A stretch of 64,000 nt of DNA. Origin: Nemertoderma westbladi (Eukaryota > Xenacoelomorpha > Nemertodermatida > Nemertodermatidae). Under the pieces are notes generated by a model. It worked only from the letters and a program-made list of their open reading frames with translations, was not told the DNA's origin and did not search any database. The position numbers were made by a program, and so were the translations under genes. This document shows, one piece after another, positions 52,150 through 63,069 of this stretch; the stretch's first letter is position 1; the number at the start of each line of letters is the position of its first letter. The stretch spans positions 1-64,000 of the forward strand of contig JAUCBJ010007166.1 of assembly GCA_032718475.1 (NCBI GenBank). Direction: 5' to 3'.

Positions 52150-52745
52150 AAAAACAAAACTGAAAACGATCTGAAAACAACCTGAAAAACAAGGATGAAA
52201 ACAACCTGAAAACAAATATGGCCCCAAGCCTCAGTCAGGCCACAAAAATTACTGTTGCTCCTAGCGAAAATTACAGTAGGCCCTAGTTTCCTAGACAGGA
52301 AACAGGAAACTTACAGTAGATCCTATATGTGAAACAAAAGAACTTCAAAATGGCCGAGTTTCGTTTTTGAGCTTTTTCTGAATAAACTGCCCGTTTTAAG
52401 ATAGTTTATGAAAACGTTGAATGAAAAAACGATAAACATAAAACATATAATAACATAACATAAACGATAAACGATGAAATACGATAAACCAAATTGCGAC
52501 GACCCCAAAATATCGTAAAATCCCACCCCCCACGGTGGCAAAGTGTCAATATTAAAGAAACCTCGGTGTGCAGTAGATTTAAGTTTTTATATAAAAAGTA
52601 CTGAGGCAAAAATAATTAGTGGAAACCAAAGATTAAAACCATTTGTTTTTTTACTCTAAATAATTAATTCCTCTTTTAAAAAACCTCAACCTTATGATAT
52701 ACTTTCGCCGCTGCTTATAATGTAATTTACTATGCCATAAGCCCG
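52150..52745. repeat. Dispersed repeat block, copy 3, homopolymer-lengthened relative to copy 1
   Basis: Collinear with 40009-40520; nearly all differences are single extra bases in homopolymers. Confidence 0.88.
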
Positions 52746-52959
52746 ACAAACTTTCTTAACTCATAGAAAAGATAGTATGCCTCCGCTTAATCCTGAATTA
52801 TTCAACAGATATTATTCTAAATTGTCAGACAGACTGGTCCACATACGCGTATTTCTACTAATGAATAGTGGTGAATCTGTCGTAAACTTATTGGTACGGA
52901 CCCCCAACATCATATTATCCCGGCTATGTCCTATTATGGTATTACTGCAACTACAACTA

Positions 52960-53580
52960 AAGTAAAAACTCAACTATATTTTAACATTTTTTTTGTAGAT
53001 CAATATTCTCTTAACGACTCAAACTTTTCTTTACCTCCTTATCTTTTTCTAGAACGATATATGATATTAAAACTCTAACTCTAACAGTGCTATATGTCCA
53101 GCGGAATATCCAACAGAATGATTAAATTTGGCATGCCCATCATAATTAAACAAATTGCTCGTCTGTTCCAGTTCATTTTTGACAATGGGTTACACCCCAA
53201 AAAGTGTAAATTGCGTTATGTTTCACCATTTCTGAAGAAAATGCCACCATTTTTTCGTGCAAACTATAGACCTATCGCTCTTACTAGTAACTTGGTAAAC
53301 TTTTCGAACGTTATATATATACACCGCGTCCTATGCTATATATTCATATCAAAGCTTATATCTCTAAATTTCAGTCTGGCTTTATTTAGGCAAGGGATGG
53401 GACAATTTATCAACTTGACTTTATATAATGCCTTGGTCCAAGCACTGGATAAGGAAGGGTAAAGAAGTACGCATTGTTTTTATGGACACGTTCGTGGGGC
53501 CTTCGCGCAGGATGAGGCTCAGTTATCAGATACAGATTAAAATTGAGCGATTCTATCCCAAAATCGGTACTTAAGTAATT
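52960..53580 (+). pseudogene. LINE RT N-terminal relic
   Basis: DQYSLNDSNFSLPPYLFLER upstream, then SGISNRMIKFGMPIIIKQIA, LRYVSPFLKKMPPFF, ANYRPIALTSNLVNFSN, and KEVRIVFMDTFVG in a shifted frame: RT blocks 0-3 of a jockey/CR1-like element. Catalytic box missing, stops present. Confidence 0.75.
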
Positions 53581-55315
53581 TAAATAAATGATTAAGAAAT
53601 TTAACCAAACTTATTAATCTTATTATATCTTATTAATCTGCACCACCCCAACCCAAAGGAGCACAGAGGATAAATGAAAGGCAGGATAAAGCAAGCTGGC
53701 TTTTTCAGTTATTAATTACACTAGTTGTAGGGCCCTGCCTTTATGTCCTATATAGATGTAATAACCCATTGCCAAGTAGTAGGCAATAGCTAGCTAGTAT
53801 GACAAGGAATGAGGGAGGTATAGAGTGGCGAGGGCATTTTGATACTTAATTCGTTTAGATCAATTAAAAACACATTTCTTAAAGCAAATCACTTGAAGTA
53901 ATTAAAAACTATAATGGAATGGGGTATGTGGATTACAGCTGTATAACTTTTAAGTATAATTATTTATATCTTTACTCTAAAATAATTAATTTCCATTAAA
54001 AGACAGGCTTGAAAATGCCGTTTTTGCCCCAACCAACTTAATTAATTTTAATTTAATTAATAAACTGCTATTATCTTAGCTTCTCGAAGGCCACACGGAA
54101 ATTCAACTTCGAAAATTTCTAAACTTTTGCCAGACTACAGTACCAAGTTTGGATAGATTTTATCGATATTTGAGAGTTATTAACGTTTAAAATTGAACAC
54201 AACTGATCAACAGACACACCGATTGAGTTAGTGGTACCTGTATGCGGGGGGGGGGGGGGGGGGGGTACTCCATTTTGGTCCAAAATATGTCGAATTTTTT
54301 TATGGACTATTATAATGCATCATTGAATGGTGTTTCCAAATCTAAAAACTGCTATTTAATAGCTCTTTTAGTTTTCAAGTTATATAAATTTCCATTTAGG
54401 GAATCCTATTGAAATTACTATTACTATGTATAATGAAAGGTCGATTATCTCCAAATATTTTTTTTATGAAATTGTCAACTTCAAAACCCTACTACTTCTA
54501 TAATTTTTGAGTAATTAGCCTGAAACATTCTGTGGGTGTCTAGATAGCCACCCTGCATAAAAGTATCAGACAACTTTTCGAAATTATTTGTTAATAAAAT
54601 TTAATACTATTTATAACAAACCTAAAAATTAGCATAAATTTGCAGCGCCACCTAGCGGTACAGAATTAATTTAACAAAATATCGCCTTATAGGTATGTTG
54701 CCCCATCTTTGATCTATCATATAAAAAAACTTTCATGTGATTAGGTTCAAAACTGTAAAAGCCTTAGGGTTTTAAGCGCAACCAAGATTTTTTGATTGTT
54801 AACTACATAGTATTAATAATATTAAATAGCGAAAACCTGTCATGTATCTAAACTGTCATGTATAATAGCATCTTAGGCCCCTATATGCCAAATTTAGCCA
54901 AAACCAAACAATTTTGAAACGCTGAGAGTGATAAATCGAAGAGTTGTCCGAAAATGTACCGCCACACGATGTTCAGCTTAAACTGTTATAATATCATCAA
55001 TATTTTTGGTAATTAATATACAGTAATCAGCAACAGTTTAGGCCTAATTCTGAAATATCGATGTTTTCACAAATTTTTTTATAATTTCAATGCTAGCTAG
55101 TAAAAACAACACTTGCTACACCTACACCTTAATAAATAATATATAATAATGTTCTCGAACACTTACCAATAACAAAAATAAAAAAAATACAATATTTATA
55201 AAATTTCAAAAAATTCTAGCTAGTAAAAAACACTAGCTACCATAAAAAATATCTCTACTACAGTAATGTTCTAGAACATTCACCAATATAAAAAAAGTAC
55301 TAAAAAGTTGCTATC
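53581..55315. other. No gene seen; poly-G at 54246-54265
   Basis: AT-rich unique-looking sequence with a G20 homopolymer and a repeated CTAGCTAGTAAAAA...ACACT(A/T)GCTAC phrase at 55091 and 55217. No coding signal. Confidence 0.5.
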
Positions 55316-55466
55316 AGGAACCGGACAATTCGTAACCGGACAATTCGGTCCCGGACAATTCGGTCCTAGGACAATTCGGTCCCGGACAATTCGGTCCCGA
55401 GAAATTCGATCCCCTTTATTTATTGTTTTTGGACCGAATTGTCCGGGCGGGACCGAATTGTCCTAC
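55316..55466. repeat. Tandem/inverted GGACAATTCGGTCCC array (foldback)
   Basis: Five or six direct copies of CCGGACAATTCGGTC (about 15 bp) at 55316-55400, a short AT-rich spacer, then two copies in inverted orientation (GGACCGAATTGTCCGG, GGACCGAATTGTCC) at 55428-55464. The array can fold into a long hairpin, like the end of a foldback element or MITE. Confidence 0.85.
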
Positions 55467-56602
55467 ATCCGATTTTGATCACCGCTGACTGTGAACGACC
55501 CAACAGGTAGAGTTGTGCGGTAAACTGCGCGGTTTACCGCAGCCCATTGAAACATTGTTAAAAAATTAATGTAATTTCCTGTTGAATTCGCAGTCGACAG
55601 ATAGACAATCAGTTACCACAACATTACATTTGGGTGTGAACGGACTCCGGGTAGTGTACTGCTGGTGTACCGCTTCAATACCGCTAGACTAACCATTGTG
55701 TACAAAGTTCTCAGGAATTCTTAGCCGAACTCGTTCGAGACAGAGTGTCGCCATTTAATAGGCCTCTCGCCATGTAATAGACCCAGGTACTATAGAACTA
55801 GAATTAGGACGACTTCAGTGTCGCTATTTCATAATGACTCTATACTGAAGCTACACAAAGGAGCAGGATAAGGTGAGAAGTGATTATAATATAATAATAA
55901 TAACCCACACAATCAGATGACTATCCATACTCCTCCTTTAATAAAGCCGCATTCAACTCCCTTAATAGCCTGTGTGCTGTATCAATGCCTCAGTGGGTGG
56001 TCTCCAGTACTGCAAGGCCCAACTCATCTTTGGGTAAGTTAGCAATCTGTGTATGTGTATGAAAGCGAGCCGACATTTAGTCAGAGCAACCAAATAGATG
56101 GGCAAGGAGACAGACAGTCTGGATTTAGCTGAGTCGAGTTAAAACGCCTCGCCTAAATGACCAAATAGCCCATAGGAATACACTACATTCATTTGGTCAT
56201 TTTGGCCACCAAAATGGCCAAGTTAACACTTATTGGGATTGGGAATGTATAAAAGGCCCCCTTTACCCCTATCAAGCCTGGGGCCCGGGTGGGCAGTGGG
56301 GGGGATGTCATTTATAATTTTTTTAAATTCATCTGTATCTTGGAAACAGTTAGGCCTACCTATGTTTTAAAAACCGAGATTTCTTTTTCATGCTGAAATT
56401 TTCAAATTTTTTTTTGAAAATGTTGAAAATGAAATGAGAAATGAAAATTTTGAAAGAAAATGTTGACAATGTTGAAATGTGCTTTAAAATTTAAATTTTT
56501 TTCTCTGTTTACAATAATCATGCAAACATGAAAACAATACAGCTGTGTAACACCAATATATAAACAAATATACGAACTAATGCCAGGGGTGTATAAATCA
56601 GA
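55467..56602. other. No gene seen
   Basis: Includes GCGGTAAACTGCGCGGTTTACCGC (self-complementary, about 55517-55540) and GAAAATGTTGAAAATGAAAT low complexity at 56415-56485. Nothing coding recognised. Confidence 0.45.
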
Positions 56603-56888
56603 GAAATACCAATAACTAGAGAGTCAATAATGTATATCCTACAAGCTGGAATGATATACTGTAGTAATACGAAATACACTACACTCACTCTATTGGTTGA
56701 AATACCAATAACTAGAGAGTCAATAATGTATATCCTACAAGCTGGAATGATATACTGTAGTAATACGAAATACACTACACTCACTCTATTGGTTGAAATA
56801 CCAATAACTAGAGAGTCAATAATGTATATCCTACAAGCTGGAATGATATACTGTAGTAATACGAAATACACTACACTCACTCCCCTAT
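56603..56888. repeat. Tandem triplication of a 96-bp unit
   Basis: GAAATACCAATAACTAGAGA starts at 56603, 56699 and 56795. The three units are near-identical, implying a recent event. Because 96 is a multiple of three and no stop occurs, both strands show long open frames that are artefacts. Confidence 0.95.
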
Positions 56889-57171
56889 TGGCTATCTACA
56901 GATAGACAAAGAAAAATTAAATACAGCAAAATTAAATACACATTTAAACTTTCTTAAATATGTACCTTTGAGTAGTGTGGCTTAAAAAATATGATCCTAA
57001 ATAAATAATAATGACAAATCATCTTGAATACAGTAATCCAGATAAAAAAGTAACAACTTTCTGTTATAGTCAGTGTTGGACTGGGTTTGACAACATCGTA
57101 AGTATATTTTTATCACAATCCTACAATTATTAAATTTACAGTTTCATAATAATGAATTTAATATTTGTACA
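56889..57171. other. AT-rich spacer
   Basis: No gene or repeat recognised. Confidence 0.4.
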
Positions 57172-57700
57172 CTAACAAATCCTCCACCAAATAATTAATA
57201 AATACAAACAAAACGGGAATTTATTTTCCCATTTTGTAATGACAATGCACAATATGTGACTTAGCTTAGCAGCACACGGGAATCTAAATGGTTTATTTTC
57301 ACTACTGTTGCTATCATCATTGTGATAGGATAACATATCCGTGTGCTGTAAGACTCGTGGTACAGTGTGACTACTGTCAACTGAAGGAGTTGTGGCTAAT
57401 TTGTCTATGTTGTATACTTTCGTGCCAAGTTTGTCATTGGAAAAGTCAACTATGTCACTTATTTTATCACTTTCACAACTTACCAGCGATTTTAAATCCA
57501 ATTTGCAAGCATCTTTTATGAGAATGGGGTCAATCTCATCGGATTGAATCTCTAATGGTATGGCTATGTTGAACGGATCCTGTAAGAATTGTTGCTTGTC
57601 GTCCACATTTTGCAACAGATACTTGAACTGTGTGAACCTCCACATCACTACAGTACTTGTAATCAACTTATTAATGCGACATAACTTCCAGAGACATCTA
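57172..57700 (-). CDS. Protein-like open frame, unknown (possible exon)
   Basis: Minus frame from about 57700 reads QKLPRCLWKLCRINKLITST, VVMWRFTQFKYLLQNVDD, FNIAIPLEIQSDEIDPILIK, KLDLKSLVSCESDKISDIVD, VPRVLQHTDMLSYHND. The composition and absence of repeats look like genuine protein, and it lacks an upstream ATG, so it may be an internal exon or part of a transposon gene. No family is recognised. Confidence 0.4.
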
Positions 57701-57774
57701 GGTAGTTTCTGATCATGGAATTAGAAAACTTCCCCTACGACAGGACTCACAAAGCAGTCTGGGAAATTAGCCCA

Positions 57775-57858
57775 ATAGGGAAACTTATTTATTTCCCTAT
57801 AGGGAAATTTGTGTTTCCCTATAGGGAAATTACAGCTTTCCCTATAAGGAAATTATGC
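57775..57858. repeat. Cluster of TTTCCCTATAGGGAAA palindromes
   Basis: AATAGGGAAAC, then the perfect 16-bp palindrome at about 57801-57816 and again at about 57819-57834 offset, and a mutated TTTCCCTATAAGGAAA at 57837-57852, spaced about 27 bp. Could form hairpins or bind a dimeric protein. Confidence 0.85.
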
Positions 57859-58219
57859 AATATCTTGGTTTTTAATTAATTTTACATTATTTTTATTTAT
57901 TTTAGACTATACATTTCCTGTAATACTGTTTTAATAATAATGAATAATATTATGCTATTAAGTGCTATGATTCAAAATATATTGAATATTGGTACACCTA
58001 CAACCTACACTGCTCTCATTTACTTTTAATCAGAGGTTGTCTATTTCCATTAAAAACATCACCTCCCCCTTACAATATTCCTTCACCCTTTATGGCAATT
58101 CCCTTGTCTGCTTGCACACACTTCGAAATGGAAGACATTGACTAAAGATTACATGATAATAGTCTCAACGAGTATATATTGTCAATGTGTTGAATTAACC
58201 AATCACCAATGTCAGGCTC

Positions 58220-58348
58220 TGTGTAGTACTTCTGCTATTTACAGTACACCTAGGCCTAATGCTTGGTTTGTTCTATTTCCATACTTATATCAACACCATA
58301 AATATACGTCATACTAAGTTCACCAAACCCCCCTACTCATATACGTCA
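58220..58348 (+). repeat. 5' LTR of gypsy 2 (129 bp)
   Basis: Unusually short LTR. The base after it starts TGGCGCAGTGCTTCC, the expected primer-site position; TGGCGC matches the start of tRNA-Lys-type sites but the rest does not, so the primer is unresolved. Confidence 0.95.
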
Positions 58349-58415
58349 TGGCGCAGTGCTTCCGAACACGCCGATAAACTGGACCTACGAACTCCTACTA
58401 TTCCCCATTAACAAC

Positions 58416-58952
58416 ATGGCGACAGATCCACGCAACCCCCACACCTTCATCCTGCGAAGCTCCCCGCCCGCCTTCGACATCGAGTCGGAGAAGGCAATGT
58501 GGGACCTCTGGAAGGATGAATGGGACGCCTTCCTCGCCACATCGGGACTCCTCAACCTGTTCACCTCCGACCCGGCGAATCCCCCGGATGCTGCCGTCAC
58601 CAACGACCTACATCGATCCACCCTCTGTCTACGTCGCGCCGCGCTCACTACGGCGTTCTCTCGCGCCACTAACGCGGTAGTAAAGGGGCTCGCCCTTACT
58701 ACCGAACAAAACGCAAACTCGGAGGACATCATCGATCAGTTGGGGCGGCACATCGACGGCGGGACCAACCGATGGGTTTACCGGCAGCAGTTGGCCCGAC
58801 GTCACCGCCTCCCCGAGGAGAGTCTGGAGTCCTTCCTCATCGCCCTCCGGGACCTGGCCGCCAAGTGCGACTTCGCCGCGCTCGCCACTAAGGAGGCCCA
58901 CCAAGAGGACCGCCTCCTGGACCAGTTCACTGCGGGATTCGGCGACAAATAA
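58416..58952 (+). CDS. gag: Gag N-terminal part of gypsy 2, ended by a premature stop
   Basis: The best start is ATG 58416 (ACAACATGGCG). It encodes MATDPRNPHTFILRSSPPAF, MWDLWKDEWDAFLATSG, RRAALTTAFSRATNAVVKGL, LPEESLESFLIALRDLAAKC and LLDQFTAGFGDK, then TAA at 58950-58952. The same frame continues VTEQLLRLPNDCSLGDALR without other breaks, and the relic at 30 kb has a sense codon at the equivalent site, so the stop is a point mutation here or a readthrough signal. Structural capsid protein of the particle. Confidence 0.88.
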   Translation: MATDPRNPHTFILRSSPPAFDIESEKAMWDLWKDEWDAFLATSGLLNLFTSDPANPPDAAVTNDLHRSTLCLRRAALTTAFSRATNAVVKGLALTTEQNANSEDIIDQLGRHIDGGTNRWVYRQQLARRHRLPEESLESFLIALRDLAAKCDFAALATKEAHQEDRLLDQFTAGFGDK

Positions 58953-61900
58953 GTTACAGAGCAACTCCTCCGTCTCCCCAATGACTGTTCCCTCGGCGAC
59001 GCACTGCGGCTCGCCCAAGCCGTCTGGGCAGCGCGCAAGGACGCCGCATCGCTCGCCCTGCCCTCGAACCCCGCCGCCGCCATCACCCGCGTTACAGCCG
59101 CACCCCGGCGCTACCAACAGGGCCCGGTCCACGAGGAGCGACAACCGAAGTCATCCTCCAAGTGCCCTCAGTGCGGTTACCCCCCACACCAGGCCGGCAA
59201 ACGTTGTCCGGGCGCTACGGCCCGTTGCCGCCACTGCAACCAAGTCGGCCACTACGACCGAATGTGCCGCAGCCGCCCAACGCCGAACCCACGGACCAAC
59301 TACACCACCCAGGAACCCGACAACGGATGGGACGACCACGAGTCCGCCCACAACGCCCAGGTCTGGTCCACGATCCTGGATGGACTCGACCTGGACTCCA
59401 TCCCGGACGTTTCGGCCACGGAGAGACTCGAGTCCCTCGAAACCGTGACCATCGGCTTCCAGGTCACCAAGGACCCGACCCGCGGTATCCCGGAGCTGCA
59501 GTTCCTCCCGGACTCCGGAGCCAACGTGACCACCATCCCTTGGCGGATCTACAGGGCGTTCGGAGGCCGCCACGAGAACCTCCGCCACCCCGACGGCCAA
59601 CCGATGACGAGCCACAAGGACTCCGAGACCCCGCTGGCACCCCGCCTCGCCAATGGGAGCCGCCTCGGGTGGACCTTTAAGGGGATATTTAACGCCACCC
59701 TCCAGTGCACCGCCCTCGGAACTGTGTGCACCACCGACCTATGGGTGCTCGACGGGTTGCAACAGCCCCTCCTCTCCCGAAGGGTGTGTTTCACCCTGGG
59801 AGTACTGTGGAGTCCGATACTCCGCGGTGGCAACTTGGCGGCAATTACAAACCTCATGGTTATAGAACAAACCAAGCCAATCACGCCGCCGCCACCCACC
59901 GATGCCCAGCCACCAGTCCCGGTTGGGCCACCCAAACCCAACGCCAACACACCGTCACCCCCACCGGGCGCTCCGGCACCCCCAGTAGCATCCGCCCACT
60001 CCGACTGGGAAGCCCTACACCGCCGTTTCCCCCGCCCGCTGTCAGGGCAGTGCCGAGTCATGGCGGGAGGGGAACTCACCATCAACCTCACCCCTGGCGC
60101 CCAGCCCAACCAGTCCTATACGAACCGCTCCATCCCTGTCAACCTGGAGGCCGCGTTCAACCGGGAACTCGACGACCAGATCGCCATGGGAATCCTGGAG
60201 CCCGCCGGGGACGAGAACAACCCGGGCGAGTGGCTCAGCCCGATGGTCGTTACGCGGAAGAAAAGCGACCCCAACAAAGTCCGCATAACGGTTGATTTAC
60301 GCGAACTTAATAAAGCCACAGTTCACCCCAACTACTTCTCCCCCTCTCCGTTCCACGTCGTCTCGAGAATTCCCACCTCGGCCCGCTACTTCACCGTTCT
60401 CGACGCTCTTAAAGGGTTTCACCAGGTGGGCCTCGACCTCGCCAGCCGCCGTCTCACCACCTTCACAACCCCACGCGGCCGCTTCCGCTACCGGCGGATG
60501 CCCATGGGGTGGCACGGCAGGTCCGATGTGTTTAAGGCGAGGATGGCGCGTGCTCTCAGCGTAGTCCCCAACATCGGGCGGATAGTGGAGGATGTCATCA
60601 TCCACACTGACACGGCCAAGGAACACCCGGAGGCTGTCGCCCGCGTCCTCGCAGCCTGCGACACCGCCAACATATTGCTGAACACCGACAAAGTCCAGTA
60701 CTGCCTCCCTGAGGTCTGGTTCGGGGGCTACCTCGTCAGTCACGGGCACTACCGGATCGATCCGGCCCTCACCGATGACCTCCGCCACTTCCCGGCCCCA
60801 ACTAACCGCCGCGAACTCCGTTCCTTCCTGGGCCTCGCCCAACAGTTGGGAAACTCGACTCCCGAGATCTCCCAACTCGTCGACCCCCTCCGCAGTCTCA
60901 ACACGGACAGGGCCGCCTGGGTTTGGCTTCCGCAGCACCAGAACGCGTTCGAGGCAACCCGGACCGCGCTGTCGAGTCCACTATACCTCTCAGGTTTCCA
61001 CCCCGACAGGCGGACTGAACTACTGACTGACGCCTCGCGCCTCCACGGCCTCGGCTTCCTCCTCCGGCAGTGGGACCCGGCCCCAAACCGATGGCTCACC
61101 ATCCAGTGCGGCTCCCGAGCACTCGCCAAACACGAGGCGAACTGGCCTGGGATGGCCGAGCTGGAGGCCCTCGGGGCGGCCTGGGCGGCTCATAAATGCC
61201 GCTACTTTCTACATGGGCTGAACCACTTCGAACTAGTCACCGACTGCAGCCCCTTAATACCCATCCTAAATGACAGGCGACTCGACCAAGTCACCAACGA
61301 TCGGCTACTAAAGCTGAAGACGGCCCTCTCGCGGTTTAACTTTACCGTGCGCCACCAGAAGGGGGCCCGCCACCTCGTCGCCGACGCGTTCTCCCGCTGC
61401 CCATGCAAAAAACCCACTCCGGATGACTTCGTCCTCGCAGCCGAAGATGACAACGACCGCGAGTTTATTGTCTCCGCTGCTCTCGCCGAGTCCATTCCGA
61501 CGATCGACGACCGCGATGCCCGCCTCCAGGAGATCCGGACAGCCGGTGCCGTCGACCCGATCTATGTGGCGCTCCTTGCCACGATCCGGGACGGCTGGCC
61601 GACGTCCCGCCACAACGTGGCTAATGACGACATGCGGCCCTACTTCCAGCACCGCACGGAACTGATGGGCCATGATGGAGTAATCCTTCGTGGGCCGCAG
61701 ATCTACATCCCGGGGGCGCTCCGGCCCAACACCCTCCGACTGCTCCACGCCGCCCACCAGGGACTCAATAAAACCCGGGAACGCGCGGCCCGGTTGGTCT
61801 GGTGGCCTACGATATCGAACGACATCGCCGTCGCCATCGAACGCTGCCAGTCCTGCCAGTCGTCCCTGCCCTCCCACGCACCGGAACCCCTCCAACGGAA

Positions 61901-62972
61901 CCCCGAGGCCACCCGCCCATTCCAGAGGATCCACGCCGACCTGTTCGTCGTCGACAGCACCAACTACATGGTCGCTACCGACGAATATACCGGCTGGCCC
62001 ACGTTGTTCCTCCTCGGCTCCGATACGACATCCGCTGCCATCATCCGTAACCTCCGGCTCCTGTTCCTCGCTACAGCAGTCCCCCTGGAGTTCCACCCAG
62101 ATGGCGGCCCACAGTTCGTATCCGAGGCCGTGAAGAACTTCCTCAACAACTGGGGGGTTCACTTAAACCCGTCGTCGCCCCACCTACCCCGCACAAACGG
62201 CCACGCCGAAGCCGCCGTCAAGGTGATGAAGCGACTCGTCCGGGGCGCCGACCACGACGTCGACCTTATAGCCCAGGGTATACTCGCATTCCGCAACACC
62301 CCACGATATGGAGGGCGCTCACCTGCGGAACTCCTCTACGGACGCAATTTCCGGGAAGCTTTGCCCGCCCACTTCAACTCATTCGACCCCAAGTGGAGGA
62401 AGAGCTTCCAGGAACTCGACGAGGTTGCCGAACAGACTAAAAGCAACCTCCGCGCAGCCTACGACCTCCGCACCCACCCCCTCCATGTCATACCCGTAGG
62501 GACACCCATCCTCGTCCAGGACACTACCACCAAGCATTGGACGGGACGAGGCGTGGTCGTCGAGGCACTGGCGAACCACGACTACATGGTCTGCCAGGAG
62601 AGTGGACGCGTCCTGCGGCGCAACCGCCCACGCACCGCCTCGGAAAGTGGACAACCCACTCCCACCCCGATCCTACCCAGCCCTCCCCCGGTTATCCCGC
62701 AAATCGCTCCACCCGCTGCCCCAGAGCCCGAGGCCCCTCTGCCAGTGACACCCCCGACCTGGGCCGACATCGCCTCACCGACCCCACCACAACGCGCGGA
62801 CCAACGAACTCAATCAAGTACACGCTCTGGGCGCAATATCCGACCCCCCCCCCCCCCCAGCGCTATGGATTCACAGACCCGCTATAGTTGTGAAATACAC
62901 AATCGGGAGACAGGGAGACCCATTGAATTATATCTACAATATAAATACTATATTCTTGCTCTAGTGCTGTAA
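58953..62972 (+). CDS. pol: Gag C-terminus plus Pol of gypsy 2
   Basis: Same frame as gag. CRHCNQVGHYDRMC is a canonical CCHC knuckle after a second CxxC cluster (CPQCGYPPHQAGKRC). Protease LQFLPDSGANVTTIPW. RT VRITVDLRELNKATVHP, FTVLDALKGFHQVGL, and the catalytic box reads IVEDVIIHTD, with Glu where most elements have Asp. RNase H ELLTDASRLHGLGFLL, LVTDCSPLIPIL, HLVADAFSR. Integrase HHCC (LLHAAHQGLNKTRERA, CQSCQSS), RIHADLFVVD, HPDGGPQFVS and NGHAEAAVKVM. A C15 run at 62846-62860 near the C-terminus could change the last residues. All other catalytic residues look intact. Integrase and RT copy and insert the element. Confidence 0.93.
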   Translation, partial: VTEQLLRLPNDCSLGDALRLAQAVWAARKDAASLALPSNPAAAITRVTAAPRRYQQGPVHEERQPKSSSKCPQCGYPPHQAGKRCPGATARCRHCNQVGHYDRMCRSRPTPNPRTNYTTQEPDNGWDDHESAHNAQVWSTILDGLDLDSIPDVSATERLESLETVTIGFQVTKDPTRGIPELQFLPDSGANVTTIPWRIYRAFGGRHENLRHPDGQPMTSHKDSETPLAPRLANGSRLGWTFKGIFNATLQCTALGTVCTTDLWVLDGLQQPLLSRRVCFTLGVLWSPILRGGNLAAITNLMVIEQTKPITPPPPTDAQPPVPVGPPKPNANTPSPPPGAPAPPVASAHSDWEALHRRFPRPLSGQCRVMAGGELTINLTPGAQPNQSYTNRSIPVNLEAAFNRELDDQIAMGILEPAGDENNPGEWLSPMVVTRKKSDPNKVRITVDLRELNKATVHPNYFSPSPFHVVSRIPTSARYFTVLDALKGFHQVGLDLASRRLTTFTTPRGRFRYRRMPMGWHGRSDVFKARMARALSVVPNIGRIVEDVIIHTDTAKEHPEAVARVLAACDTANILLNTDKVQYCLPEVWFGGYLVSHGHYRIDPALTDDLRHFPAPTNRRELRSFLGLAQQLGNSTPEISQLVDPLRSLNTDRAAWVWLPQHQNAFEATRTALSSPLYLSGFHPDRRTELLTDASRLHGLGFLLRQWDPAPNRWLTIQCGSRALAKHEANWPGMAELEALGAAWAAHKCRYFLHGLNHFELVTDCSPLIPILNDRRLDQVTNDRLLKLKTALSRFNFTVRHQKGARHLVADAFSRCPCKKPTPDDFVLAAEDDNDREFIVSAALAESIPTIDDRDARLQEIRTAGAVDPIYVALLATIRDGWPTSRHNVANDDMRPYFQHRTELMGHDGVILRGPQIYIPGALRPNTLRLLHAAHQGLNKTRERAARLVWWPTISNDIAVAIERCQSCQSSLPSHAPEPLQRNPEATRPFQRIHADLFVVDSTNYMVATDEYTGWPTLFLLGSDTTSAAIIRNLRLLFLATAVPLEFHPDGGPQFVSEAVKNFLNNWGVHLNPSSPHLPRTNGHAEAAVKVMKRLVRGADHDVDLIAQGILAFRNTPRYGGRSPAELLYGRNFREALPAHFNSFDPKWRKSFQELDEVAEQTKSNLRAAYDLRTHPLHVIPVGTPILVQDTTTKHWTGRGVVVEALANHDYMVCQESGRVLRRNRPRTASESGQPTPTPILPSPPPVIPQIAPPAAPEPEAPLPVTPPTWADIASPTPPQRADQRTQSSTRSGRNIRPPPPPSAMDSQTRYSCEIHNRETGRPIELYLQYKYYILALVL

Positions 62973-63069
62973 AAGCAATCAAGTTTAGCTGTATTGGTAT
63001 CCTAGCACTGTAACTCAGCAACATAGTGTATCGTTGCTAGGCAACCAAAAACAATGCAGGAAAGAAGTA

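Noticed and set aside
56518-56880. Apparent multi-membrane-segment protein on the minus strand
   Set aside because: It is the translation of a 96-bp tandem triplication; the same stretch is open on the other strand.
61308-62162. 284-codon antisense open frame within the gypsy 2 pol, and similar antisense frames at 59151-59615, 60297-60938 and 10957-11328
   Set aside because: High GC with C-ending codons in the true gene removes stops on the opposite strand; no domain appears and the sense frame is a full pol.
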